NCBI GenBank assembly: GCA_036273675.1
Contig: DASUHD010000051.1
Coordinates: 1 to 64,000, forward strand
Source: DAHUXT01 sp036273675
Lineage (GTDB): Bacteria; Chloroflexota; Ktedonobacteria; Ktedonobacterales; JADMIN01
DNA: 64,000 nt
Reading direction: 5' to 3'
Part shown: positions 17,545 to 27,569 of the stretch, piece by piece
Position numbering within the stretch: position 1 is the first letter of the stretch
Layout: every line of letters starts with the position of its first letter
Position numbers and translations under genes: made by a program
The notes under the pieces: model-generated
Told to the model about the DNA's origin: nothing
Seen by the model: only the letters and a program-made list of their open reading frames with translations
Databases searched by the model: none

Positions 17545-18291
17545 ATGGCAGACCAGCGCATCGGCATCTTCAGCGATATGCATGGCAACGCCGTCGCCTT
17601 CGACGCCGTGCTGGCGGCGCTCCGGGCCGAGGGCATCGAGCGGTTCGTCTGCCTGGGCGATGTTGCCGCGACCGGGCCGCAGCCGCGCGAGGTGGTGCAG
17701 CGGCTGCGCGATCTGCACTGCCCGGTGGTGATGGGCAACACCGACGACCACGTGCTGACGCCGCCCGCGCCAGACTCCGACGACGAGAATACTATTCGCA
17801 TCCGCGAGATCGACCAGTGGAGTGCGGCGCAGCTATCCGCCGACGAGCGCGCGTTCGTAGCGAGTTTCGCGCCGACGGTGACGCTGCCGCTGGCGGATGG
17901 TGGCAGCCTGCTCGGCTATCACGGCTCGCCGCATTCGTATAACGATATTCTGCTGCCAACGACGCCAACCGAGGAGTTGGATGCGCTGCTGGGCGGAGTG
18001 ACGACGACGGTGCTGGCGGGCGGGCATACCCACCAGCAGATGCTGCGGCGGCATCATCAGGCGCTGATGGTGAATCCTGGGAGCGTTGGCCTGCCAATGG
18101 ACCGCGTACCACCAGGACCCGGAACGCGCAATCCGGCATGGGCGGAGTTCGCGGTGCTGACGTGCGGCGAGGGCGATCTGCGCATCGAGCTACGGCGGGT
18201 GCGGTTCGACGTGGTGGCGTTGCTGGCGGCGGCGCGAGCGAGCGGGATGCCGCATGCCGAGTGGTACGCGAGCGACTGGGATATCGGCTGA
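17545..18291 (+). CDS. Metallophosphoesterase (YfcE/MJ0936-type)
   Basis: The 248-residue protein keeps the calcineurin-like metal motifs in order: FSDMHGN near residue 9, CLGDVAATGP near 36, MGNTDD near 63, then YHGSPH and AGGHTHQQM. The NPGSVGLP block is typical of phosphodiesterases of the YfcE/DR1281 group. It should hydrolyse a phosphomonoester or cyclic phosphodiester with two divalent metals; the substrate is unknown. AGAGG precedes the ATG at 17545. Confidence 0.87.
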   Translation: MADQRIGIFSDMHGNAVAFDAVLAALRAEGIERFVCLGDVAATGPQPREVVQRLRDLHCPVVMGNTDDHVLTPPAPDSDDENTIRIREIDQWSAAQLSADERAFVASFAPTVTLPLADGGSLLGYHGSPHSYNDILLPTTPTEELDALLGGVTTTVLAGGHTHQQMLRRHHQALMVNPGSVGLPMDRVPPGPGTRNPAWAEFAVLTCGEGDLRIELRRVRFDVVALLAAARASGMPHAEWYASDWDIG

Positions 18292-18315
18292 GGTACCTAG
18301 CGTCGTGATGCGGCA

Positions 18316-18349
18316 AAAGCGGACGAAAGCGGACGAAATATGATATACT
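18316..18349 (+). promoter_or_regulatory. Possible ssrA promoter with tandem repeat
   Basis: Two adjacent copies of AAAGCGGACG (18316-18335) lie just before TATACT (18344-18349), a fair -10 hexamer 50 bases before the mature tmRNA 5' end. No good -35 hexamer is visible at the right spacing. The assignment rests on position and the -10 match only. Confidence 0.4.
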
Positions 18350-18398
18350 GAGAGGCACGCGGTAATGTGCATGTTATGTATGCTGCGCGCCACCTCAC

Positions 18399-18764
18399 GG
18401 GGATGTCGGGTTTCGACAGGCAGGAGGGGTGTTCGTTTGCAGGCCGAGGTGCCGGTACGCACATCTCGTAAAACAACCGGCAAAACTATGACTGCCGACA
18501 AGCAGCCACAACTCGCTCTCGCCGCCTAAAAACGGTCGAAGCGCATCCGTCCGACTTGTGCCTCATGGGCCGGGTACGGGTGTAACACAATGAGGCTGGG
18601 TAGCGCGGACACCCGCTAGGCGCTGCTAAGATCCAGTGGGCAGGTGTCGCTGAACCCCGCCGGTGGGGGCCAGTGATACGTCATCAAAGCGCCGGATAAG
18701 CCTGTAGCATATCGTTCATCGCGCTTGTTTGGACGGGGAGTTCGACTCTCCCCCATCTCCACCA
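18399..18764 (+). ncRNA. ssrA: Transfer-messenger RNA (tmRNA), one-piece
   Basis: The 5' end GGGGATG pairs with CATCTCC before the encoded CCA, giving a 7-bp acceptor stem, and GTTCGACTC forms the T-arm loop. The TGTCGGGTTTCGACAGG start is typical of tmRNA. The reading frame GKTMTADKQPQLALAA runs from a likely GGC resume codon at 18479 to TAA at 18527-18529. The first three residues match the Bacillus tag start (GKT) and the LALAA end is the classic protease signal. The RNA rescues stalled ribosomes together with SmpB, whose gene is not in the window. Confidence 0.95.
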
Positions 18765-18768
18765 AAAA

Positions 18769-18803
18769 GGGCCCAGGAAATTCACTCCTGGGCCTTCGTT
18801 TTA
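18769..18803 (+). terminator. Rho-independent terminator of ssrA
   Basis: GGCCCAGGA (18770-18778) pairs with TCCTGGGCC (18786-18794) around a seven-base loop and is followed by TTCGTTTT. It starts five bases after the tmRNA CCA end. Confidence 0.88.
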
Positions 18804-18853
18804 TTATGAGGCATTTGAGCACTGCTTCAGGTCAGCGGCTGCGAACGCCAGCA

Positions 18854-20128
18854 TTACAGCACTCCCTGAGCAGCCTTTACTTGTCGGCGGAGCAGCGGCT
18901 CGCGCATGGCCGTCGCATCCAGTGTGCTCGCGCCGAGAAACGTCACGAACCGCGCAAATCCGCGCGCCAGTGCCTCCGCGAATGCCTCATCGCTGGCTAA
19001 CGCCTCATCCTCCAACCAGAAGCCCAGGATGACAAAGGTGTTGGTTGCCCGGTCGCGCTTGCTGTCGAAGCGTGCGACCAGCCGGTCGCCCCACAAAATG
19101 GGCAAGGTGTAGTAGCCGAATTTGCGCTGGTGTTCGGGCTTATAGACCTCCCAGACGTAGTCGAAGTCGAACAACAACTTGGCCCGCCCACGCGCGCTGA
19201 CAGGATCGAGCGGCGCGAGGAAGACGACCTCGTCCAGTGTGCTCGTCTCCAATGGCGTCCACGCCTGGGGTACGCGCCCGGCGCTCAGGTCGCGCAGAGC
19301 GTCCGCATCACTCCCCAGCGCATAGTACGCTGCCTTCCCCTTCCAGCCCTCCACCTGCACCGCGATGATCTCGCCTTCATCCAGCATCGCCCCGAGCAAC
19401 TGCTTCGCGGCGCGGTCTGGCTCGCCGCGCCCATGAAAGGACTCCGCCATCCGGTTCAGCCGCGCCAGGCCGTAGAAGCCAATTTCTTTCTTGACCAGGA
19501 AGCGGTCCGTCTCGGCCTCGTCGCTCTCGCGGATGAGATGCGCGGGGGCAACGTTTTCGGTGAGGGCATAGACGCGCTCGAAGCGTTCGCGGTGGTGCGT
19601 CATCACCTCGCCCGTGCGCCAGAGATAATAGAGAGCTAACGCGCTGTCCTTACGGCCGCGATAACTCTGGGTACGTGTCCGGCTCGCCATGGCGAAGTCA
19701 CGGTTGCTCACGGTCCCACGCTCCCGCAAGATGGCCCGCATCTCGGCGATAGCCTCGGCGTGCTCGCTCGCCATGCGGTGAATGCGTGGGTCGCCAGTCT
19801 CGCCATCGCGCTCGCGGCGCATCACCACGCGCCAGTGCGGCAACTCGTCCATCGGGCGGACCGCCAACCAGCCACCCCAGTCGAAGAACGTACGCTGCTG
19901 GTAGGCCAGTTCTTCCCACTGTTCCGGCGTGTAGTCGAGGACGCGGCTATGCAGCGTGATGTCCTGGCTGCGCGCGATCATCTGCAACGGGTCGAGTTGC
20001 AGATACTCCATCGCGCGTATAGCCTGCTCGGCGCCCGCGATGCCGCGCCAGCGCCGTCCGGGCCACAGGCCCTGCTTGCCGAGGATGAAGCGGCGGGCCG
20101 TAGCGCTATCGATTGTGATGGTCAGCAT
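18854..20128 (-). CDS. Winged-helix DNA glycosylase of the YcaQ/AlkX (HTH_42) family
   Basis: The family (PF06224) includes E. coli YcaQ and Streptomyces AlkZ, which unhook interstrand crosslinks. This 424-residue protein begins LTITIDSATARRFILGKQGL. It contains the candidate catalytic motif Q-L-D in EYLQLDPLQMIARSQD, which fits the YcaQ-type QxD rather than the AlkZ QxQ. Later blocks are FDWGGWLAVRPMDELPHWR, TVSNRDFA, the FDFDYVWEVYKPEHQRKFGYY core and LPILWGDRLVARFDSKRD. The start is uncertain: GTG at 20164 has AAGAAGG upstream and would add 12 residues, but the ATG at 20128 fits the family N-terminus. Confidence 0.82.
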   Translation of the reverse strand: MLTITIDSATARRFILGKQGLWPGRRWRGIAGAEQAIRAMEYLQLDPLQMIARSQDITLHSRVLDYTPEQWEELAYQQRTFFDWGGWLAVRPMDELPHWRVVMRRERDGETGDPRIHRMASEHAEAIAEMRAILRERGTVSNRDFAMASRTRTQSYRGRKDSALALYYLWRTGEVMTHHRERFERVYALTENVAPAHLIRESDEAETDRFLVKKEIGFYGLARLNRMAESFHGRGEPDRAAKQLLGAMLDEGEIIAVQVEGWKGKAAYYALGSDADALRDLSAGRVPQAWTPLETSTLDEVVFLAPLDPVSARGRAKLLFDFDYVWEVYKPEHQRKFGYYTLPILWGDRLVARFDSKRDRATNTFVILGFWLEDEALASDEAFAEALARGFARFVTFLGASTLDATAMREPLLRRQVKAAQGVL

Positions 20129-20254
20129 ATGGGAAGTGGCCTCATAATCCGCACTGCGCGTCACTCGGATCCTTCTTGTGGGCAAGCAGCAGCGAAACGA
20201 CGGCAGCGCAGTCCCTCCCCATAGCGGGGAGGGTTGCCAAAAGCCAGGCGCCGC

Positions 20255-21124
20255 CTATCGGTTGAGCGCCTGCTTCACCAGATCGGGGATATCGAAGATC
20301 GTGTCGGCCACCGGCACATGCGCCGCCTGGAGCGCCTCGACCTTGCCCTGCGCCGTCCCCGTCTTGCCGGAGATGATCGCGCCCGCATGGCCCATGCGCT
20401 TGCCCGCGGGCGCGGTTCGTCCCGAGATGAAGCCGATGACCGGCTTGCTCATTGTCGCCGCGTAGGCCGCCGCGTCCTCCTCGTCGCTGCCGCCGATCTC
20501 GCCGCACATCACCACCGCCGCCGTCTTCGGGTCAGCCTCGAAGAGCCGCAGGCAGTCGATGAACGTCGTGCCGATGATCGGATCGCCGCCGATGCCGATG
20601 CACGATGACTGGCCAAGCTCCGCCTGGGTCAACAGCGCCACGACCTCATAGGTCAGCGTGCCGGAGCGCGAGACGAAGCCGATATCGCCTTCCCGGAAGA
20701 TGTGGTACGGCATGATGCCAACCTTGCCCGCGCCGGGGGTCGCCAGTCCGGGACAGTTCGGCCCGATCAGCCGCGTCGGATGCTCCCTGAGGAAGGCGGC
20801 GACGCGCGTCATATCATTCACCGGGATGTTCTCGGTGATGCAGACGACCAGCTCCATCCCGGCGGCGGCGCACTCCATGATCGAGTCGGCGGCGCCCAGC
20901 GGCGGAACGAAGACGCAGGCGACGGTCGCGCCCGTCTTCGCCTTCGCCTCCTCGACGGTATCGAAGACCGGCTTCTCCTCGACGGTCTGGCCGCCCTTGC
21001 CGGGGGTGACGCCGCCGACGACCTGCGTGCCGGAGGCGAGCATACCCTTGGTGTGATACAGCCCCTCGCGGCCAGTGATGCCCGCCACGATGACGCGCGA
21101 GTCCTTGTCAAACAGAATGCTCAT
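20255..21124 (-). CDS. sucD: Succinyl-CoA ligase [ADP/GDP-forming] alpha subunit
   Basis: The 289-residue subunit binds CoA and carries the phosphohistidine. It has the CoA-binding Rossmann start ILFDKDSRVIVAGITGREG, TENIPVNDM and the RLIGPNCPGLATPG block. The active-site loop GKRMGHAGAIISG places the phosphorylated histidine at about 246. It follows sucC by nine bases in one operon and supplies the substrate-level phosphorylation step of the TCA cycle. Confidence 0.96.
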   Translation of the reverse strand: MSILFDKDSRVIVAGITGREGLYHTKGMLASGTQVVGGVTPGKGGQTVEEKPVFDTVEEAKAKTGATVACVFVPPLGAADSIMECAAAGMELVVCITENIPVNDMTRVAAFLREHPTRLIGPNCPGLATPGAGKVGIMPYHIFREGDIGFVSRSGTLTYEVVALLTQAELGQSSCIGIGGDPIIGTTFIDCLRLFEADPKTAAVVMCGEIGGSDEEDAAAYAATMSKPVIGFISGRTAPAGKRMGHAGAIISGKTGTAQGKVEALQAAHVPVADTIFDIPDLVKQALNR

Positions 21125-21133
21125 AGTGCTCTC

Positions 21134-22273
<1,140 letters not shown>

Positions 22274-22540
22274 GTGTTCAGCTCCCTGATGTTACTGGAG
22301 TCTGCGGCAGACAATGCTTTCACACGGCAACATCGCCGTGCTACCCTGTCCCGCCAAATTAGCTCTACTAGGAGATATTACCACGGGCTATGGCGGCTGG
22401 CCGCTCCATCGGCAAACACTCATCGCAACACATCATGCGGCACACGGGCTACACTTCTAACAGCGCTTCTTCGCGGGATAGATCGAGAATCATACCAACT
22501 TCAGAGCAATTAGAACCGAGATGATAAAGGAGAAACTACA

Positions 22541-22861
22541 ATGCCAGCCTTTCAGGGGCGTGAAATGACACCCGATGAATACGTCTCAGCACGTTTGGGA
22601 ATTGACTTTCCGCCGTTCTGGAAAGACAAGATGGTGGCAATGGAGTACCTGTTGGGCCGCTGGCAAGGGTCGCTGGTAGCCGCCATCATGGGAGTTTATG
22701 ATGACGAGTACGATGCTCACGTCACAGCGTTATTCGACGACTGGGCACGCGGTGAGATCGACATCATCGATTGCGCTCAGCAGCAAATAAACTACGAACT
22801 TCGCAGGGGCCTCTTTGACGAGCACGGAAGACCAAATGATGACGTGGTGAAGGGAGAATGA
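22541..22861 (+). CDS. Hypothetical protein (106 residues)
   Basis: The frame has AAAGGAG upstream of its ATG and an acidic soluble composition. It opens MPAFQGREMTPDEYVSARLG. No motif, signal or membrane segment is recognised. It diverges from sucCD, and codon use looks like its neighbours, so it is probably a real gene of unknown function. Confidence 0.55.
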   Translation: MPAFQGREMTPDEYVSARLGIDFPPFWKDKMVAMEYLLGRWQGSLVAAIMGVYDDEYDAHVTALFDDWARGEIDIIDCAQQQINYELRRGLFDEHGRPNDDVVKGE

Positions 22862-22896
22862 AGGCATCTCACTTGGTTCTTCGCGCGGTGAGGTGT

Positions 22897-22964
22897 CTGG
22901 GAGGCCGCGCAGGCGGCCTTGGCGGCGAAGCCCATAGGCGCGGCTTCAGCCGCCAGCTTCCCAG
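22897..22964. repeat. Two-armed palindromic intergenic element
   Basis: An outer CTGGGA/TCCCAG pairing surrounds an inner stem in which GGCGGC and GCCGCC, with AAGCC and GGCTT, pair (22921-22954). The left arm also has its own GGCCGC/GCGGCC hairpin. Read on the minus strand, the inner part contains GGCTGAAG followed by CCTATGGGCT, shared with the 7668 element. It separates two convergent genes. Confidence 0.6.
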
Positions 22965-22995
22965 GCACGGGCAAACCTACATCAACAACCGCCCG

Positions 22996-24138
22996 CTACC
23001 CCACCGTATCCGGCGTGCGCTCGGTCGTCGTCGTTGTCGTTACAGCCGTGCGGTCGCCGCGACGACTCACCACGACCAGCAGCGCCACCAGCCCGGCGAT
23101 GATCGCCACCAGCAGCGCCACCTGCGGCGTCCCAATGGGTAGCTGCGGCAGCCAGCCAGGCAGGCTGTGCTCGTTACGCGCGGCCGTGGTCAGCGCTGTG
23201 CCAAAAGGTGAGAGCTGGATGACACCCGCGTTGGTGAGCGAGAGATCATAAGTCACCTGCGGCTCAGTCGCATTCAGCGTCAGATATGTCAGCCAGGCGT
23301 CAGACGGCACCCAGCCCATGTTGCGGTCGGTCGAGAGGTCGTGGTAGAGCGAGGAGTTCATATGCTCCTGGAAGGCAACCTGGAAGCCCGTCGCGCCCGG
23401 CACCGCGCTGCCGACGGCGGACTGCCCGATGGTCGCGCCCACCGCGCTGGTATTCACCGGCTTATCGGTCAGCAGGTAGAGGTCGGCGTTCACCTGCTGC
23501 CCCTCGACGGCGAGCACCTCCAACGGCACCCAGAGGCGCGGCGTCTTCATCGTGATGAGCACGGGAGCGCCGTCGCCCTGCAACTGGCCACGCGCGCGGG
23601 CGGCGGAGGTGTCGTATTTCGCCGCCATGAAGATCGGGCTGCCCTGCGCATAGCCGAGCAGATGCGCCTTCGTCTCGCCGTTCAACTCGAAGCCATTGGT
23701 CGCGCACCACTGGATCACCTCTTGCCCGCTGCCCTTGAGGACGGTGATGTTGAGCGCCTCGACCTTCACCTGTTCGATGACCTGGGCCGCGCTCGGGGCC
23801 GCCGCGCCTGCTGCTCTATCATCCAGTGCGAACGTTGGCTGCGGATGCGTCTCGCGCTCCAGCCGCTGGAGCGTCCAGGCGCCGCCCTCCTGGATGCTGG
23901 TTGGAATCGCGGGCAGCGGCACGATCCAGCCGACATCGTTGAAGTCGCCCTGATAGGTGAAACTCGTCAGATAGTGTTCGATGCCGTCGTGCCAGGCGAC
24001 CAGCGTCGTGGCGCGCTCCAGCCGGACGGAGCCGTTGGGGGCGACAAGGCCTCCGCAGGCGGCGGCGGTGGCTGCCTGGGTCACGAAGACGCCAAGGACG
24101 AAGAGGACGGGGATCAGCTTCCACAACTTACGGATCAT
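22996..24138 (-). CDS. DUF2330 secreted/membrane-anchored protein
   Basis: The 380-residue protein has a signal peptide (MIRKLWKLIPVLFVLGVFVTQ, cleavage near AATAA) followed at once by ACGGLVAPNG, the cysteine-glycine start typical of DUF2330. The extracellular domain (ERATTLVAWHDGIEHYLTSF, VGWIVPLPAIPTSIQEGG) precedes a single C-terminal membrane segment (VALLVAIIAGLVALLVVV) and a Thr-rich tail. Function is unknown for the family. Start 24138 has GGAG eight bases upstream; the longer frame to 24399 is not supported. Confidence 0.78.
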   Translation of the reverse strand: MIRKLWKLIPVLFVLGVFVTQAATAAACGGLVAPNGSVRLERATTLVAWHDGIEHYLTSFTYQGDFNDVGWIVPLPAIPTSIQEGGAWTLQRLERETHPQPTFALDDRAAGAAAPSAAQVIEQVKVEALNITVLKGSGQEVIQWCATNGFELNGETKAHLLGYAQGSPIFMAAKYDTSAARARGQLQGDGAPVLITMKTPRLWVPLEVLAVEGQQVNADLYLLTDKPVNTSAVGATIGQSAVGSAVPGATGFQVAFQEHMNSSLYHDLSTDRNMGWVPSDAWLTYLTLNATEPQVTYDLSLTNAGVIQLSPFGTALTTAARNEHSLPGWLPQLPIGTPQVALLVAIIAGLVALLVVVSRRGDRTAVTTTTTTERTPDTVG

Positions 24139-24386
24139 GCCGGGGTCTCCTTTCATCGCCAGTGTCTGGAATGAATCTGCGCTCTGGTCTTTTAGAGATT
24201 GCCTGGCACTCTTGACGCTGGAGCAGAACGAAAGGTTCCCATGCAAGCGCAATCTGTGTCCAATTCCACACGATGCCCTGCTCAGGACAGCATGTGACCG
24301 GATATGCCGGTATGCTGGTTTTTGGATAACTATGCGCTGGCGCTTGCCCGACGAGTGGTTGGACGAGTGGTTGAAGGAGCGATTCG

Positions 24387-24905
24387 ATGACGGGGACACC
24401 GATTGACACGAGCCTTGGACGGTATGGGAACGTTGTGCCTGAGGGATATACCTACTCGCAGAAGCTGGTGACGCCAGGCGACGTTCTGCGTCTGCCGCGC
24501 GCCTATCTCAAGTGGTACGACATCTATCCCCCCGAGAGCGAGATCGCGCCGGAGCATGTGCGCGAGAGCCGCGATTTCGTGGCGGCTGAGGTGGAGCGGC
24601 TGAAGCTGGATGATGAGCTGGGATTCGTGCTCCTGCATGCGTGCGGGCCAGCGTTGCTCCTGCTGCTGATTACCTGGCGCAATACCAATGAGTTGTGGGA
24701 ATCGGTCTACGCGAAAGACCTGACGCAGCTGGGAGGTCTCTTCACGCCGACAATGTACGAGACGAGCCACCGAGGCACGTATTGTGTCTGGGAGCTTGGC
24801 CCGATCTGGCATGAGCGCAACGCCTGGATGTGTTTCCTTTCATCCCGGCGTGATGAGACGGCGAAGCAGGCCTATATTGCCGACCGGTTCTCCGGGCTGG
24901 CTTAG
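24387..24905 (+). CDS. Conserved hypothetical protein (172 residues)
   Basis: AAGGAG lies eight bases before the ATG. The protein is soluble with a hydrophobic middle (LGFVLLHACGPALLLLLITW) and aromatic-rich segments such as LPRAYLKWYDIYPPESEI and YETSHRGTYCVWELGPIWHERNAW. Similar unnamed proteins exist in actinobacteria to my recollection. No activity can be assigned. Confidence 0.6.
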   Translation: MTGTPIDTSLGRYGNVVPEGYTYSQKLVTPGDVLRLPRAYLKWYDIYPPESEIAPEHVRESRDFVAAEVERLKLDDELGFVLLHACGPALLLLLITWRNTNELWESVYAKDLTQLGGLFTPTMYETSHRGTYCVWELGPIWHERNAWMCFLSSRRDETAKQAYIADRFSGLA

Positions 24906-25061
24906 CGGGCGCCACAACACTCCGCGCCAGGCTATGCGCACATGGTACTGCAAACAGCGCACATACCGCAGGGCATTCGCGGCGATGGCGTATGATACAG
25001 GCAGGGAATATGCCTGTATGCCGTTGCAGACGAACACCGATAACGGCTGATGGAGGCGCGG

Positions 25062-25955
25062 ATGAAGCTGTTCTACAGTCCCGACTATGCGCTGACCGAA
25101 TACGCCTTCGATACGACACGGAAGGCGCGCTGGGTGGCCGAGTCTCTTCAGGCGCAGCCCGTCGCGGGTATCGAGTTCGTCGCGCCGGAGCCAGTGACCG
25201 AGGCGGCGCTCTGTGAGCTGCACGACCCGGCGTATGTCGCGGCGGTACGTACCGGCGAGCCGCGCGCGCTGGCCGAGTCCCAGGGCTTCCAATGGGACGC
25301 CCTGCTCTGGCCGAGTGTCCGCGCCTCGACCGGGGGAGCGATTGCCGCCGCCGAGGTGGCGCTACGCACTGGGTGTGCCGGATCGCTCTCCAGCGGGCTG
25401 CACCATGCCTGGCGCTATCAGGGCAAAGGCTACTGCACGTTCAACGGACTCGCGCTGGCGGCCTTCCAGGCGCTGGCCAGCGACGCGAACTCGGTGCTCA
25501 TTCTCGATCTGGACGCCCACTGTGGTGGTGGCACACACTCACTGGTGGCAGGCGAGCCGCGCATTCGCCACGCCGATATCGCCGTCGATCCGTTCGACTA
25601 TTACACACCCACGGCAGAGAACAGCTTCGAGCTAGTCAGCGACGCGGCGCGCTACCTGCCCGCCGTCCGTGAATTGCTGGCACGTCTGGAAAGCAGTGGC
25701 AGTTACGATCTCTGCCTCTACAACGCGGGCATGGACCCGCACGAGGGCAGCGCCGAGGGTGGGCTGGCGGGCATCACCGAGGAGACGTTATCCGAGCGCG
25801 AGCGGCTGGTCTTCGCCTGGTGTCGCGCGCACACGATCCCAGTGGCGTTCGTACTGGCGGGCGGCTACGTCAGCCCACGGCTCCTGCGGGAGCGGCTGGT
25901 AGCGCTGCACCGCCTGACGGTGGAGATGGCGGCCACAGCGCAAGGCGGCGCGTGA
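25062..25955 (+). CDS. Histone-deacetylase-family amidohydrolase
   Basis: The 297-residue protein has an arginase/HDAC-like fold, probably cleaving an acetyl-amide such as an acetylated polyamine. Visible are LHDPAYVAAVRTG, SSGLHHAWRYQGKGYCTFNGLALAAF with the active-site histidine pair, the zinc motif DLDAHCGGGT and the second metal aspartate in NAGMDPHEG. The LAGGYVSPRLL end matches the final active-site loop. GGAGG sits five bases before the ATG at 25062. It overlaps the aroE start by one base (TGATG). Confidence 0.85.
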   Translation: MKLFYSPDYALTEYAFDTTRKARWVAESLQAQPVAGIEFVAPEPVTEAALCELHDPAYVAAVRTGEPRALAESQGFQWDALLWPSVRASTGGAIAAAEVALRTGCAGSLSSGLHHAWRYQGKGYCTFNGLALAAFQALASDANSVLILDLDAHCGGGTHSLVAGEPRIRHADIAVDPFDYYTPTAENSFELVSDAARYLPAVRELLARLESSGSYDLCLYNAGMDPHEGSAEGGLAGITEETLSERERLVFAWCRAHTIPVAFVLAGGYVSPRLLRERLVALHRLTVEMAATAQGGA

Positions 25956-26806
25956 TGCCAGCAATGCGCCACGTCGGGCTGATCGGCTATCCCGTCGGCC
26001 ACTCGCGCTCGCCCGCGATGCAGCAGGCGGCGTTCGACGCGCTGGGCATCCCCGCCCGCTACGTGCTCTGGGAGACGCCGCCCGAGATGTTGGCCGAGCG
26101 GATCTCGAGCCTGCGCGCGCCGGATGTGCTAGGCGCGAACGTCACCATCCCGCATAAGACGACGGTCGTGCCGCTGCTGGATGCGCTGGCGCCGAGCGCG
26201 CTGCAAGCTGGGCGCGCAGTCAACACCATCGTACGCGGCGCGGATGGCCGCCTGACGGGCCACAACACCGATGTGACCGGTGTGCTGCGCGTGCTTGATG
26301 CTCACGGAGCGGGAGATGCTGGGCAATCGGCGCTGGTGTTGGGGGCGGGCGGCGCGGCGCGGGCAGTCTGGGCGGCGATCCACGAGCGCGGGATGACGCT
26401 GTGGGTGGCGGCGCGGCATCCGTCGGCGGCACGGGAGGCGCTGAGCGCCCTCGGACTCACCTCAGCGGAAACGATTGTTCTGGACGCGCCCGATGAACTG
26501 GCGAAGGCGCTGGCCGCGAGCAGCGTCCTCATCAACGCGACATCCGTTGGCATGGGTGATCCGCTGGCATCGCCGCTGTTCGCCGAATTGCTCGTGTATC
26601 TGCCGGAGTCGGCGCTGGTCTTCGATATGGTCTATGCGCCACCGGAAACGGCGCTACTACGGGCGGCGCGCGCGCGTGGGCTGTTCACGGCGGCGGGACT
26701 GGAGATGCTGCTGGAACAGGGCGCGGCGGCGTTCAAGCTATGGACAGGACAATCCGCGCCCATCGCGGTGATGCGGGCGGCGCTCGCGGCGCATGACGTG
26801 GAATAG
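25955..26806 (+). CDS. aroE: Shikimate dehydrogenase
   Basis: AroE reduces 3-dehydroshikimate with NADPH in aromatic amino acid synthesis. The 283-residue protein has IGYPVGHSRSPAMQQAAF (substrate loop), VTIPHKTTV with the catalytic lysine, NTDVTGV with the aspartate and the NADP loop LVLGAGGAARAV near residue 125. Also present are NATSVGM and the GLEMLLEQGAAAFKLW end. Its ATG overlaps the HDAC-like stop, so the two are probably coupled despite unrelated chemistry. Confidence 0.93.
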   Translation: MPAMRHVGLIGYPVGHSRSPAMQQAAFDALGIPARYVLWETPPEMLAERISSLRAPDVLGANVTIPHKTTVVPLLDALAPSALQAGRAVNTIVRGADGRLTGHNTDVTGVLRVLDAHGAGDAGQSALVLGAGGAARAVWAAIHERGMTLWVAARHPSAAREALSALGLTSAETIVLDAPDELAKALAASSVLINATSVGMGDPLASPLFAELLVYLPESALVFDMVYAPPETALLRAARARGLFTAAGLEMLLEQGAAAFKLWTGQSAPIAVMRAALAAHDVE

Positions 26807-26831
26807 AGGCGAAACGGGGAAAGAACGATAT

Positions 26832-26860
26832 GCCAGGCGTCGAGGGGGACGACGCCCGGC
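26832..26860. terminator. Bidirectional hairpin between aroE and the sigma-like gene
   Basis: GCCAGGCGTCG (26832-26842) pairs with CGACGCCCGGC (26850-26860) with one A-C mismatch around AGGGGGA. It lies between convergent genes. No U-tract follows, so the terminator call rests on structure and position. Confidence 0.55.
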
Positions 26861-26917
26861 TATCGGCTGCATGAAGGTTGTTCTACAATCGGTGGCACTA
26901 CGCGCGTTTCCTATTTC

Positions 26918-27349
26918 TTACAATTCGGCAAGGATGTCGAGCGCCTCAACCTGATCGCGCTCCAAAGTCTTGATGCTGATGTTGTGCAGGTATTCGCAGA
27001 CACGCTGACGCGGCCAGCGCTCTTCCAGCGCCAGGCGCACGATCTGCCGCTGGCGCGGGCGCAGGCGGTCAATCGCCGTTGAAAGCTGCGCGCGGGTGAG
27101 CAGACGCTGCTCGCCATCGGTCCTGACGATCACCAGCGTCGTCTCGGTCTCCGAACGCGGCACCGCCCGCAGAAACTCGCGGATGATCTGTCGTGTATAC
27201 GCCCGCTGCTGCCAGTCGGCGGAGGTTACATCCCCCAGTTCGCTATCAAGCTCGCCTTCCGTCTCGACGTCGGGCAACTGCGGCCTGCCATAGCCGCTCT
27301 GGCTGGTCCACCCCGCCTGTACGTACCCCTGACCATTGCGATTCATCAT
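26918..27349 (-). CDS. Small protein with sigma-factor region-4-like C-terminus
   Basis: The 143-residue protein has a disordered acidic N-terminus and a C-terminal helix-turn-helix-like stretch. LSTAIDRLRPRQRQIVRLALEERW followed by RVCEYLHNISIKTLERDQVEAL resembles sigma-70 region 4, but region 2 is absent. It may bind DNA or modulate RNA polymerase rather than act as a full sigma factor. The ATG at 27349 has AAGGGGG upstream. A near-consensus promoter with a palindrome in its spacer lies about 100 bases before it. Confidence 0.65.
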   Translation of the reverse strand: MMNRNGQGYVQAGWTSQSGYGRPQLPDVETEGELDSELGDVTSADWQQRAYTRQIIREFLRAVPRSETETTLVIVRTDGEQRLLTRAQLSTAIDRLRPRQRQIVRLALEERWPRQRVCEYLHNISIKTLERDQVEALDILAEL

Positions 27350-27450
27350 CGTCGTCCCCCTTCTCGTACCACTACCACTAAACCCTGTTCCATTCTTGAG
27401 AAGGTATGCAGCGCGCACGCGAGTAGAGAGCAGGCTGCATCCTGTTTTCT

Positions 27451-27479
27451 AGATTAGAACAAATTTTCTAATCCGTCAA
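27451..27479 (-). promoter_or_regulatory. Promoter with palindrome in its spacer (sigma-like gene)
   Basis: On the minus strand TTGACG (27479-27474) and TAATCT (27456-27451) are separated by exactly 17 bases. GATTAGAA (27452-27459) and TTCTAATC (27466-27473) form a perfect 8-bp inverted repeat with a six-base centre that fills the spacer and overlaps the -10. This is a classic repressor arrangement. The regulator is unknown; autoregulation by the downstream protein is one possibility. Confidence 0.7.
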
Positions 27480-27569
27480 TAGCCAATCTGGTGCGGAAGG
27501 GATAGGGTGTCGGGATATGGGGGTGATTTTTCGCCAGTTCTCACCTGTGCTACCGTGTGCTACTGCCTC

